Source: Paraphoma chrysanthemicola
Taxonomy: Eukaryota > Ascomycota > Dothideomycetes > Pleosporales > Phaeosphaeriaceae
Direction of reading: 5' to 3'
Assembly (NCBI GenBank): GCA_020744225.1
Contig: JAGMWG010000017.1
Coordinates: 124,001-188,000 of the forward strand
Length of the DNA stretch: 64,000 nucleotides
The position numbers were made by a program, and so were the translations under genes. Of this stretch, positions 47,430-58,530 are shown in pieces. The notes under the pieces are model-generated. The model had not been told where the DNA came from. It saw only the letters and a program-made list of their open reading frames with translations, and searched no databases. Position 1 is the first letter of the stretch, and every line of letters begins with the position of its first letter.

Positions 47430-48915
47430 TAGAAAATAAAATCTATAAACTAAAAAAGAGAAAATTAAAAAGTTAGAACTCTTAGACCTTATTACCTTAC
47501 TTCTTATTAAAGAGGTAATTTATATAATCTAGAGCCTACTTTATATAAGTATTATACTTTACTATAGTCTTATACTTCTTCTCTATAGTTAAATTTCTAA
47601 AATTCCTATTTATAGAGCTAAAGACACTCTTAAATAACGTGTGCGCCTTATTAGTAGTCTAGATTACCTTTATTATCTTCTTATAATAATAATTCTAATA
47701 ATTATAATATACGCAGATTTTAGTCTTAGACTTTCTAGAATACTTAAATTCTAGAACAGGAGGAGAAGATTAGTCTTAATTAGTATCGCTTATCTTACTT
47801 TTCTTCTTAGAATTATCTTAGCTAGACTTCTTTTTCTTCTTCTTCTTATCTAAATTCTCTTACTAATAAGATTACTCTTTCTTCTTAGAAGCTTATTAAT
47901 TTAAATTATTATAAGTAATTAATATCGTAGAGCTAGATTTTATAATATTACTACCTAGAAACGTAGAATTACTAGTAGATATAAAGTTTAGCCTACTACT
48001 AAATTAAGAAACTAAAGACTAGAATACTTAAGTCTTAGCTAGAGAAGCCTAAAATCCTTAATTAAAAAAACTTATAAACGTAGAAAGTTAAGAGTAAGTT
48101 TAGTACTAATATAAAGGCTATACCTATCTTAGAGAAAGAAGATTTATAAATCTTAGAAGCAGAGCTATATAAGAATAAGTCTACTTATAAAGCTTATCTT
48201 TTTTAAACTTCTTAAGAATCTTAATTATCTTCTCTCTCTTACTATCTACCTATTAATTAAATTAGTATAAAATTACAAGCCTAGAACTCTAAAACTTACC
48301 TTAGTATTACTACTCTATATATTAACTAGAAAGAAAGTAGCCTTACTAGTATAAGACTCTAGAAGTATTATATAAGAATAAGTCTTGCACTTTGTATAGT
48401 AATTACTATTTATACCTCTCTAATAATAATATACTCTATTCTTAGTAGTAGTCTTACTATAAGAAATAAAGTAAGCGCGTAGATAGTAAACGCAGCTAAA
48501 TTAGCGCAATTTGCTAGTAACAGAATTATCTTATAGATTAATCTTACTATATAGAGACTTCTTCTTAGAAGTAGTCTTTATTAATCTACCTCTTCTTCTA
48601 CTCTTCTTAGAAGTCTTAATAGTATCTCTCTTATTCTTCTTCTCTTAATTATTACCTTACCTACAATTACAAAAGTTATATCTAGTAGACTTAGTATCTA
48701 GAGATTAAGAATTTACAGCCTAGAATTAAGGCTTCTTAGTATAATAAGGCAGTAGCAGATTTATTAGACCTTAATATTTTAAAGGTGCACTAAGAATATT
48801 AGAGTAGAGAGTTAACTTAAGAAGTAATAACAAAGGATTGCAACAGAATACAGAAGGAGTAGATCTAAGGCGTAGACGCTAAGATAGTAAATCCGCATTA
48901 ACTGCCTTAGCCTAC

Positions 48916-48946
<31 letters not shown>

Positions 48947-49559
48947 TAAACTTAGAATTAGGTAGAGAATCTACTGCAGCCTAACAAGAGCTTAGAGAGT
49001 TTAAGAACTAGCGCTTAAGAGTACAATTACTACTAAATAAGCTGTTAGAGTTTATAAATTCTTAGCTCTAGAATAATAATTAGTAAGAAGCAACGTAATT
49101 AAGCGCGATATATACTATCTTAAAGCTAGGTTAGTAGTTAAGTAGCTAGAGAATAAAAGACTAAAGAAGTTAAGCAGCTTAAAGACTTTATAATATACTT
49201 ATAAGCTGCCGTAATTAGAGCTACTGCGCTTACTTACTAACTTTATAGTAAACGCCTTACCTGTAACGTAGTAGATTTAAATAATCTTACTTAATAGCTC
49301 TAAGAATTATAAGCTATAATATTACCTAACGCTGTAAATAGTAGCTTAGTTTATTTACTAGAGAATTACCTAAGAACTAGAACTAGAATTCTAGCGTTAT
49401 AAGTAAAGAGATTAAACATTACAGTTATAAATCTTAGAGCTAAGAATTTATAAGAATAGAGAAGAAGAAATTTATATAGTATATAAATAGAATTATAGGA
49501 ATTACTAAACTAGATTACTTAATATTCTATTTGCCTAAGAGAAAACAAGATAAAGAGTG
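47430..49559 (-). pseudogene. Possible antisense coding remnant in the copia 3' region
   Basis: On the minus strand, parts of this stretch read as Lys/Ser/Glu-rich protein (about 47700-47900). Another part, about 48380-48480, keeps spaced Cys and Tyr residues that could once have been a zinc-binding Cys cluster. RIP stops interrupt all frames. I cannot name a family. It may be an extra gene carried by the element. Confidence 0.35.
48916..48945. repeat. (TTA)10 microsatellite
   Basis: An uninterrupted TTA trinucleotide run. A shorter one of about seven units lies at 49803-49824. Confidence 0.95.
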
Positions 49560-49789
49560 TATTATAGATATAGTAATTATAAAGTATTCTATACTAAGGA
49601 TTACAATGTATTAACTTAAGAGAGTAACACGTAATTTATAATTACTCTGCAGAGCTAAGAAGGCTAGAATTACAGAGAATTCTATACTCAAGCTAGAAGT
49701 ATATAGTTTAAGCTCTTCAGCTTAGTTTTCTTAAGTAGTAACAATTAAGTAATCCTAATTACGTAGTATCTTAGATCCTCTATAACTTC

Positions 49790-50843
49790 TTATTCTTCTT
49801 ACTTATTATTATTATTATTATTATATAAGTAGCTTTTTAAGATCTTCTAGTTTTAACTAAATTTATTTAACTAATAAAGTCTTTAAATTTAGGTATACTA
49901 GTAGTCTTTATTAGATTATCTACTAGTATAGTACTAGTATTTTTATATACTAGATTTATTTTATTACTAAGTAAATTTTCTCTAATAAAATAATAAGTTA
50001 TATCTACGTGCTTAGTTCTAGTATAATAAATAGGATTTTTAGCTAGTTCTATAGTACTAAGACTATCTATTTTAATAATATATAATTTATTAAAAAGATT
50101 TAAAATTTTAAGAGATTTATTATTAAATAACTCTTGTATAAAATTTTATAGATATAGACTTTCTTTAGTAGCTTCTTTTAAAGATATATATTCTACCTCT
50201 ATACTACTAATAGCTACTATTTTTTATAGCTTAGAAATCTAACTAATAGCTATATTACTATTATTAGAATAATTATCTTTATTATTATTTAGAATAAAGA
50301 TATTTTCTATAGTAGATTTTCTAGAATCTAAATTACTCTCTTAATCTATATTACTAATACCTAGTAAGTTTATAAAATTACTAATATCTCTAGTATTATT
50401 ATCTTTATTATAATAATTATTATAATTATTATTTATAGATTATTCTATAGATTCTAAAGTTAAATTTAATTCTAAATCTTTTATTTTTAAAAGATAACTA
50501 AAGATATTATTTAAGTAATTATAATATTCTATAGTAGAATTAGATATATATCTAGCTAAGTAGTTTATACTATATACTAGATTAAGTCTAGTAAATATAG
50601 TAAAATAGATTAAACTATCTATTTCTTTTTAATAATTACTAATAATAGTATTATTATTTAAAGATTCTAGATTTTTAGATAACTTTATACTTATAGATAG
50701 AGATAAGTTTCTAGATTTATTTTATAGCTTATTATATTTTTCTAGTATTTTAGAAATAAAGCTTCTTTATATAATAATTAGAGATCTATTACTTTTATCT
50801 CTTATTATTTCTACACTTAAGAACTCTTTTATCTCTTCTAAAT
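49790..50843 (-). mobile_element. Older Ty1/copia relic on the minus strand (RT end and RNase H)
   Basis: The minus strand reads, with few RIP stops, as the end of copia reverse transcriptase (EEIKEFLSVEI at the right end) and RNase H. The latter shows VEYISLKEATKESLYLQNF followed by a segment with ELAKNPIYYTRTKHVDI. It is cut at 50844 by the RIP-mutated Fot1-type element, and its left side was invaded by the copia at 41752-49784. The remainder of the element right of 56141 could not be followed reliably. Confidence 0.8.
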
Positions 50844-51556
50844 TACTTAGACTCTTATAGTTACTTTATAAAGTTTTAAAGAAATTACCTATACAAAGTA
50901 TAAGTCTATTACTTTAATATAAATAATTAGCTTAGTATAATTAAATAGCTAAAGTTACAATTTCTTAGTAGAATACGCTTATTTATAATAGTAGATTTTT
51001 AATAGATTAATTAATTACATCTTATTATAGTTTCTAGTTATTTTATAGTTTATTCTTACTTATAGAGTTACTATTTTTATTACTATTACAGCTATTAAAG
51101 TTATCTAACTTACTTACGCCTAATATAATTACAGACTTACGCTTAATATTTAAAGACTAATCTTATAGTATATTACTTATATATTTATTTTTATTAGTTA
51201 TACTATTATTTTTATAATTCTTAGCTTAAGTTATAGCTTATATTACAGCGCGCTTATTCTACTATAAGACTACTACTTTAGTATAGAGATCTATAAGCTA
51301 CTATATACTAAAGACTATCTTATAAGCTAGTATTAAGTTTATTATAATTCTCTTCTTATAATACTTAAAGCTATAGTTATAATTAATATACTTCTATTTA
51401 GCTATAGTCTTAGTATTATAGTTACTATTATTATTAGTATATACTTACTTAGTAATAATATACTTAATAAGAATACCTATTACTACGTACTTATAGTACT
51501 AGTAAGCTTAGTTTCTAACTATAAATAATAATTACTTCTATTTATTAGTAATCTTA

Positions 51557-51654
51557 CTCGGGCCCTTGCGGTTACTTCGTAAAATTTCAGAGAAATTGCC
51601 CGTGCTTCGCACGGGCCTACCACCTCAACGCAAATGATCGTCTCAGTGCAATCG
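51557..51654 (+). repeat. Left terminal inverted repeat of the intact transposon
   Basis: About 98 bp, reverse-complementary to the right end with differences only around 51629-51638. Contains the hairpin at 51598-51616. Confidence 0.92.
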
Positions 51655-51732
51655 AGTCACCAAAGTCGCAATTTCTTAGTAAACCCCGATTATTTTAGAC
51701 AGTAATTACTTGCGCAATCAATCAAGCGCATC

Positions 51733-54030
51733 TTAATGGAGTCCCCAGTCATGTTGTAATTCATCCTCGCTCGTGGCGTCGCTGCAATTATAGCTGTTGC
51801 AGCCATCGAGGTCATCTATCTCGCCCACGCCCGACACGATTATAGACTCCTGTTTGACGCCCCGAGACTGATCTTGCAGTATATCGCTCATATATTCGTC
51901 CTTATCTGTCCCACTATTGTCCTTGAGGTCTTTAGCTGCAGTCGCAGCTTGTGCGCGCTCATCTTGCCACGACGCTACTGCCTTGGTGTAGGGATCCACG
52001 AGCCGCCGCACACCAAAGGCCACCTCGCAAGCTGTTGTTGAGTCTGTTGTAGTCCTGCCCTCGTGATACTTGAAGCTCTCGTCGCGATCAATATACTCCC
52101 ATTTGGCCATGGCCTTGGTGTTGTAGTCGCCGTCGTCGTCGGCGTACACCCACTGGGTAACGACGCGCTCAACTGGGACGCCTGCTGCTACGCGCTTGCA
52201 GTGCTTGCTGCCCCAATTCCTTATTGTTGGTAGTAATCGCTTCCATTTGTTAGCAATTTTAGTGGCCTCTCGAAGTTGTTTAGCAGCCAGCTCACTCTCC
52301 AAGCGAGCCACGTCATTAATCTCTTGCTGTTGTACCATCTGCCGCGCGTCTTGCGAGTATATAGGACCACCCTTGGTCTCTAAAGCTCGCTTTTTACGAC
52401 GCCGGCGCTCGTCTTTGGCGTTTTCAGCTGCCCTTGTTCGACGGAGATCGCGCTTGAAGCCCTCCGCTGTCAGGGCGAGCGCCGTGGCGCCGCGCAGATG
52501 CTTGATGACGGACGACGCCACGTTGGCAGGCAGATGCTCGCGCAGCACAGCGTTGACAAAGGGAGCCTGGAGCTGAATTTGGCGGACTGTTTTTGGTGTA
52601 TAGAACGCGCTATCGCCGGGTTGCGGGTTCTCTGGTTCTGGGGTCGCGTCGCGCGGCGGCTGCCGGCGCACAAGCTGCGCCATCTCAAGATCAATTTTGA
52701 CGTGATACCAATTGCGTACAGGTGGCTTTGTGGGTGAGGAGCCGAGCTTTGGAGGAGGAGAGGATCGTACTATTGGAGTAGTAGATCGTTGTATTGTTGC
52801 AGGTGGAGGTGTAGGAGATCGCTCCTCGGCGCTAGAGTTACAATCTTCCTGCCGCTTCAGATGATCAAGCACCACGCCAGGCGCCCATGGAGCTATACCT
52901 GTACGCCTCCAGCCACTTAGGATGGTGCTGCGGGTAAAAGTAAGACCTCGGATCTCAGCTACAGTCGCCAGAAAGTCAGCTTTGCTTATATCTTTTGACC
53001 CAGTACGAGCAGCCCAGTCAAGGCAGCGACCGTGGTACCATTTGAGTGGCTGGAAACAGCCCACATCAAGCGGTTGCAGCAGGTGGGTTGTATGAGGTGG
53101 TAACGCCCACAGTACAATATAATTATCCTCCGCGTACTTTGCAAACTCTCTCGTCTCATGTGACCCGTGACCATCCACTAGCAGCAGCCGCCATCTGCCT
53201 ACAGTCTTGTTCTTTGTCATCTTGTCGAAGTGCTTGATCCAGTCGATCGCAACAGCGTCGTTACTGTAACCGCTGTCGCTGACGTTAATAAGATAATCAT
53301 CAGGGAGATCAGCTACCCAGTGCTCCATGATTGTTGCAGCTTTGATAATAATCATAGGTGCAATAGCAAAGCCAGCAGCGCTTACGCACTCGACCAGCGT
53401 GACGAGCTCGCGATTGTTGGCAGACGGGACAAAGATCTCGCGTCCATACTTGCTATATACGTACTGGTTAGTTGCGACTCCAATTCTGCAGCCAGTCTCA
53501 TCCATATTGTACATATCCTCAGGCAGTATACCCAGCTCTTCAATGTGCTTTTTCAGTCGATCATACCAGCCCTGGAGTGCCTCAGGCTCCTGCGCAAGCT
53601 TGCGCTGTACGTCCATCGGCTTTGCCTTGACGCGCTTGTATTTTGGGTGGCGCTGAAGCCACCGGCGTGCCCATTGCTTCCCAAGTGGCGGAGGAGCCTC
53701 ATCTGATCCAGTATAGGATTCCTCTAGTATAGCGTTAGCTTGTTGCTCCACCAAGTTACGATGTACGCCGTAACCGATCGCGTCGATAGCATCGATATAT
53801 CGCTCAAGGGCAAGATCCTGCTCCTCTGACAAGAGCCTATTAGGTGGGCGTCGATCGCTGCGAGTATTGCCACCTTTGTACATTCGATAGAGGCGATAAT
53901 ATGGAAGGTTGAAGTTGCGAGCGTAATTTTTGACGTCGGGGTTAGTGCTACTGCGAAGCTTTTCGACGTGTTTCCTCAACACCAACACCTCTTCAGCATA
54001 AGCAGACCTTGCAGATGCACTTAGAGGCAT
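51733..54030 (-). CDS. Fot1/pogo-type DDE transposase, full length
   Basis: One open frame of 765 residues, no introns. N-terminal helix-turn-helix DNA-binding domains: psq-like at about 30-60 and CENP-B-type at about 65-140 (ending KQWARRWLQRHPKYK). The DDE domain follows: Asp177 in YNMDETG, Asp286 in LLLVDGHGSH, and Asp322 in HLLQPLDVGCFQPLK. This is DD35D, with 35 residues between the second and third Asp. The C-terminal 400 residues contain Ser/Pro-rich and Lys/Arg-rich segments (RRRRKKRALE at about 560) of unknown role. The start at 54030 precedes the first helix and lies 174 bp inside the right end of the element. The enzyme should cut at the TIRs and insert at TA. No damage is visible. 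Confidence 0.93.
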   Translation of the reverse strand: MPLSASARSAYAEEVLVLRKHVEKLRSSTNPDVKNYARNFNLPYYRLYRMYKGGNTRSDRRPPNRLLSEEQDLALERYIDAIDAIGYGVHRNLVEQQANAILEESYTGSDEAPPPLGKQWARRWLQRHPKYKRVKAKPMDVQRKLAQEPEALQGWYDRLKKHIEELGILPEDMYNMDETGCRIGVATNQYVYSKYGREIFVPSANNRELVTLVECVSAAGFAIAPMIIIKAATIMEHWVADLPDDYLINVSDSGYSNDAVAIDWIKHFDKMTKNKTVGRWRLLLVDGHGSHETREFAKYAEDNYIVLWALPPHTTHLLQPLDVGCFQPLKWYHGRCLDWAARTGSKDISKADFLATVAEIRGLTFTRSTILSGWRRTGIAPWAPGVVLDHLKRQEDCNSSAEERSPTPPPATIQRSTTPIVRSSPPPKLGSSPTKPPVRNWYHVKIDLEMAQLVRRQPPRDATPEPENPQPGDSAFYTPKTVRQIQLQAPFVNAVLREHLPANVASSVIKHLRGATALALTAEGFKRDLRRTRAAENAKDERRRRKKRALETKGGPIYSQDARQMVQQQEINDVARLESELAAKQLREATKIANKWKRLLPTIRNWGSKHCKRVAAGVPVERVVTQWVYADDDGDYNTKAMAKWEYIDRDESFKYHEGRTTTDSTTACEVAFGVRRLVDPYTKAVASWQDERAQAATAAKDLKDNSGTDKDEYMSDILQDQSRGVKQESIIVSGVGEIDDLDGCNSYNCSDATSEDELQHDWGLH

Positions 54031-54105
54031 AATTAAGATGATTTGGCTATTTCAGAATTGTATTTGCAGCGTGTTGTGGTGGAGTTGTATTATCTCAAAG
54101 CTACG

Positions 54106-54203
54106 TGATTGCACTGAGACGATAAATTGCATTGAGGTGGTAGGCCCGTGCGAAGCACGGGCAATTTCTCTGAAATTTTACGAAGTAACCGCAAGGGCCC
54201 GAG
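54106..54203 (-). repeat. Right terminal inverted repeat of the intact transposon
   Basis: Reverse complement of the left end over about 98 bp. Contains the hairpin at 54144-54162. Confidence 0.92.
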
Positions 54204-56141
54204 TAGTAGTCTTATAAAGTTATTTTATAGTAAGCTTACTTTCTAAATAAGTAAAGTTATTTACTTTACACTATTATACTATCTAGTATATATCTTAAGA
54301 GTATATAGAACTACTCTTAGTCTCTAAAGCTTACTTTTTATAATATTAGTACTTATCTTTAGTATTTTTAGCTACTTTTATTTAATAGAGATTATACTTA
54401 AAGCTTTTAGCTATATAAGTAAGTACTAAAATACTATATAAATACTTAATAATAGAAAATACTATATTAGTAAAAAGATACTTATAAAGTATAGTATTAA
54501 TAAAGAGAGCTTAGAGCTAAATTTAGTAAACTATTTTTAGTATATAAAACACTATATTACTAAGTAGTAGATTCTTTAGTTTTAGAATTATATTATATAG
54601 TAGTAGCTAACGTATAAGCTATACTATCTTAAAATTAATTTTAATATAATAAAAGCTTTAGATAGAAGACTTTATAAGTAAAGAGCTAAGCTTTAGAAGT
54701 AATAAGACTACTATTAGAGTAGTAGATTATACTATTATAAGTAAAAGTATAAGAGATTACTTCTTAGTACTAGAGTTATAATCTTCTTATTATTTTAATT
54801 AATTAAGTATAATACTAGGTACTTAAAAAGTAATACTTATATACTTCTAGCTACTTAGAATAGTAGTATAAGTAAAAGTTTAATATAAGATCTTTACTAT
54901 AGTTACTAGAAAGTTAGCTTTACTTATATCTTTAAACTTAGTATAAGTAGTCTAGTTAAGGTAGTACTTATAGTACTATTTAAGTAGCTAGAAATAGTCT
55001 ATATTAAGTAGCTAGAGTAAGTAAGTTATATAAAGTAGTAATACTTATAGTATAATATTATTATTCTCTATAAACTTAGTAAACTTTATTATTTTATATA
55101 AGCTATACTTATTTACTAATAGTAGCTACTATTTATCTATACTCTTATTCTTTATTATCTTATTAAAGTACTTAATCTACTCTAGTATAAAAGAGTTATT
55201 AGTATAGCTACTATTACTAATATAGATAAAATAATTATTAGAAAGATTAGTAATCTAGTACTTTATAATTATTATAGCTTTAATAATAATTATAAGTAGA
55301 ATAATCTAGTTAGTAGTACTTACGTACTTAATAAGAGTAATAAGCTTATAATTATTAGTAGATAGAATAAAGATCTTACGTCTAAACTTACTATATACGT
55401 ATTAGTTAGTTATAACTTTAATTCTATAGCTAGTCTTATCTATATTATATATATCTTCTAAGAGTATTCTAAGCTTCTTTATATACTTTTTTAGTTAATT
55501 ATACTAGTTTTAAAGAGTTTTAGACTTTTACGTAAACTTATACTAGATCTCTATTAGCTTTACTTTAATATACTTATATTTTAAGTAGTACTAAAGCTAC
55601 TAGTATATCTAGTACTTTCTAAGTTATAGATAAGTCTTATTTAATCTAGTATAAGATTCTACTAAGATAGTATTAGCTTATTACTTAATAAGTTCTTAAT
55701 AGATACTATAACTAATTATATTAATAGTATCTATATATTACTTAAGTATAAAGTCTTACTTTTCTAATAGAAGTATATAAAGTAGATAGTAATTACTATA
55801 AGTATAGTTACCTTTATATATATAATAAAAGTAATAATATAAAAGATTATAAATATAAGTATAACTTTTAAGATCTAAGTTAGTGTACTAGTATAGCTTT
55901 ATAATATACTCTTTTAATACTAATATATCTATAGTATATAAAGAGATTTTAAAAGCTTTTAGAGCTATATTTAAAATTATTTAGCTATTTTAGATTTATT
56001 ATTACAGCGTATTATAGTAGAGTTATATTATCTTAAAGTTATTTAATTATACTAAGTTAATAATTTATATTAAGATAATAAGCTTATACTTTATATAAGC
56101 TTTTAAATAAAATTTTTAAAGAAACTATAAGAGCTTAAGTA

Positions 56142-56559
56142 GAAGAAAGCTTTGTTTTCTACTTAAATTTAAAAATTATACTAAAACTATATCTATATCT
56201 AGATTCTTTACTACTTCTATATTTAAACTATATAACTTTTAAGCTATATAGACTAGCTATTATATACTAGATTAGACTAAGAGAATTTTAAAAGAAACTA
56301 AGAATCTAATATTATTTCTTATTATATAGTCTAATAAGTTAATTTTCTAACTAAGTTAATTTAGTAATATATAAGCTATATTTCTTAACTCTAATATATT
56401 TTATAAGTAAGTTAGCTATATAAGTTAGTTACTCTACTAACTTTATATAACTTTTTAAGTATATAACTTAACTATAATATATAGTAGTATATAACTATTA
56501 ATATAAAAGATTAGTATTTATAGAGTCTTTTATATATATATATATTATACTTAGTCTTT
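56142..56559. other. RIP-mutated DNA of uncertain origin
   Basis: About 400 bp directly right of the RIP-destroyed transposon. It should continue the minus-strand copia, since joining it to 50843 keeps the frame into EEIKEF, but no copia motif is recognisable further right. Confidence 0.4.
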
Positions 56560-58530
56560 TTATACTTACTCTAGTATATAAGAGTCTAGTAACTAAAGTC
56601 TAATTATAGTTTACTTTAATATAAACTATTAGTAAGCTAGCTATATTAGTAAGCTAGCTACTTTTTTTTAGTATAACTAATATATATTATAAATCTTTAA
56701 TTTTATTACTATTAAATTAAGATATTTATATATATTATACTAGTATCTAATTTAAAGAATACTTCTATATTCTTCTTATATATTTACGTATTATATCTAG
56801 TCTTACTATAGTTACTATAGTACTATATAGTTAGTTACACTAGTTCTTAATTACTACTACTATAAGTCTTCTTTAAATACTATACTATTAAGAATAGTAA
56901 TAAGACTACTTATAATACTCTTTAACTATACTCTAAGATACTATCTATCTAGAGGTACTTTCTTTTATATAACTTCTACTTTATTATTACTACTAATTAC
57001 TTCTTAAGCTTATAGATATAAGTATATTAAAGCGTATTCTTATATAGTATAAGCTTACTATCTTTTATAAGCTAAGAAAAGCTAGTTTAGACTATAATAA
57101 GTAACTAAGTAAAAGACTTATATATAAGCTTTAATTAAGATCTAAACTTATAAGTATTACTTAGAGTCTTTAACTACTATAGTATCTCTAAGAGAAGAAG
57201 TTCTAGTAAAGTATATAGCTATACTTTAAAGTAATCTAATACTACTTACATATTTAGAGAGACTAGCTTTACTTCTTAAAGACCTTTTAATAGTTATTCT
57301 CTATAAATATATTAAAAAACACGTCTTTAAAAGCTAGTAAAAAGTCTTTCTTATTAATATAGAAGATATATTAGTATACTAAGTCTTTAATATACTAGAA
57401 GTACTTATACTTTAGTAGTAAAAAGTAGACTATATTAAGTAACTAGAGAATATATAATAAATAAAAGAGTATATAAAGAGTTAGAATCTTATTTTTAAAA
57501 TAGTAGTTCTTAAAATTCTAGTTAAGATAGCTCTTATAACTATCTATAATAAGTAGTCTATATATTTTTACTTAATACGCCTTTATATACGTATTAAAGT
57601 ACTTTAACTACTTTAGACTAAGTATATTATTTATCTAGCTATTCTTAGAGATAATAAGTACTTAATTACGTAGTATTAAGATCTTCTTATACTATATAAA
57701 GATATAAATACACTTCTTATAGATAATAAAAGATAAAGTTATATACTTATTAGTATAAATACTTTAAATAACTATTACTTACTTATAATTACCTAGCTAG
57801 ATTAGATTAAATCTTATATATCTCTCTATACTTATAACTATCTTTATAAATCTAATTACGTTTATCTAGAAGCTAGTTTTATTAAAGTTATATATATTAT
57901 TATTATAGATACTATACTTAGCTTTAGTCTTCTTTACTAGCTTAAATTATATACTAATAACTATAGAATCTTTCTATAGTATTCTTTATCTATTCTTAGC
58001 TTAATTAAAGACTATTTTAAGCTTAGCTAAGTGCGTTATAAAGTACTTAGTCTAGTACTTACTAATAAGCTTTCTACTATATACTTTTAGTATCTTATTA
58101 GCTATATCTACTACTTTATATAGCTAGAGTATAAATTAAGATTAAGAATATATTAGATAATTATTTACTCTTTAGTTATAGTAAGCTTATAAAAGTTTAG
58201 ATAAGTTTTAGAGTATAGAGTAATTCTATAAAGCTAATTAGAGAAGTACTAGTAATTAATATTAAAGGTAGTAGCTATATATTATAGACTTTAAAACTAG
58301 TATATAAAATAAGTCTTAAAAGTAAGCTTAATTCTATCTTCTTAGTTATTAAATATTATATTATATAGTTAAGATATAATTAAGTTACTAATATATTAGT
58401 TATACTAAGAAAAAGTAGCTAGCTTACTAATATAGCTAGTTTACTAATAGTTTACGTTAGTACTTATTATAGCTAAAGTCTTTAGAAATTTACTAGTAGA
58501 TTTTTACTTTTCTAATATAAAGTAATAAGA
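56560..58530. mobile_element. Unclassified element with long inverted repeats, RIP-mutated
   Basis: About 2.0 kb. The clearest inverted repeats are 56623-56680 and 58396-58453 (AAACTATTAGTAAGCTAGCT type, with AGCTAGCTACTTTTT). Weaker pairing extends outward to about 56560 and 58530. The plus strand between them reads as protein-like sequence with many RIP stops (for example YLESLTTIVSLREEVLVKYI near 57170). I do not recognise the transposase family. Confidence 0.6.

Larger units (their letters stand above)
41752..49784 (+). mobile_element. Ty1/copia retrotransposon, RIP-inactivated, with target duplication
   Basis: It is 8,033 bp with 225-bp LTRs at 41752-41976 and 49560-49784. ACTTC is duplicated at 41747-41751 and 49785-49789. 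The LTR starts TATTG or TATTA, originally TGTTG, and ends CTCTATA, originally ending CA. Read through RIP stops, the order is copia-like: gag-pre-integrase with LGHL at about 43850-43920, integrase at about 44100-44800, reverse transcriptase at about 45650-46380 (YxDD now Tyr-Ile-Asn-Asn at 46345-46356), then RNase H at about 46830-47270 (RDASFTNNS, then ITTLITKVELLTL). About 2.1 kb between RNase H and the 3' LTR has no copia domain. Confidence 0.9.
51557..54203 (-). mobile_element. Intact Fot1/pogo-type DNA transposon
   Basis: The element spans 2,647 bp and is flanked by TA (51555-51556 and 54204-54205). TIRs begin CTCGGGCCCTTGCGGTTACT and match for about 72 bp without mismatch and about 98 bp with a few. 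Each TIR contains a perfect 8-bp hairpin, GCCCGTGC-3nt-GCACGGGC (51598-51616 and 54144-54162). GC content and dinucleotides are normal, unlike everything around it. One intact transposase gene fills it. TA target and TIR-plus-DDE arrangement fit the Tc1-mariner-pogo superfamily, Fot1 branch. It appears structurally complete; activity is unproven. Confidence 0.95.
50846..56139 (-). mobile_element. RIP-destroyed Fot1/pogo-type transposon, split by an intact copy of itself
   Basis: The host copy is 50846-51556 plus 54206-56139, 2,645 bp, against 2,647 bp for the intact copy. It aligns collinearly with the intact copy through the TIRs, subterminal regions and transposase, in the same orientation. 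The left end CTTAGACTCTTATAGTT matches intact CTCGGGCCCTTGCGGTT. The right end is the RIP version of the other TIR. TA flanks both ends (50844-50845, 56140-56141). Differences are mostly C-to-T and G-to-A. All transposase frames are closed by stops. Confidence 0.93.

Noticed and set aside
54206..56139. Considered as a separate, unrelated AT-rich transposon
   Set aside because: It aligns base by base with the right part of the intact transposon, and its left part lies at 50846-51556, so it is the split host copy.
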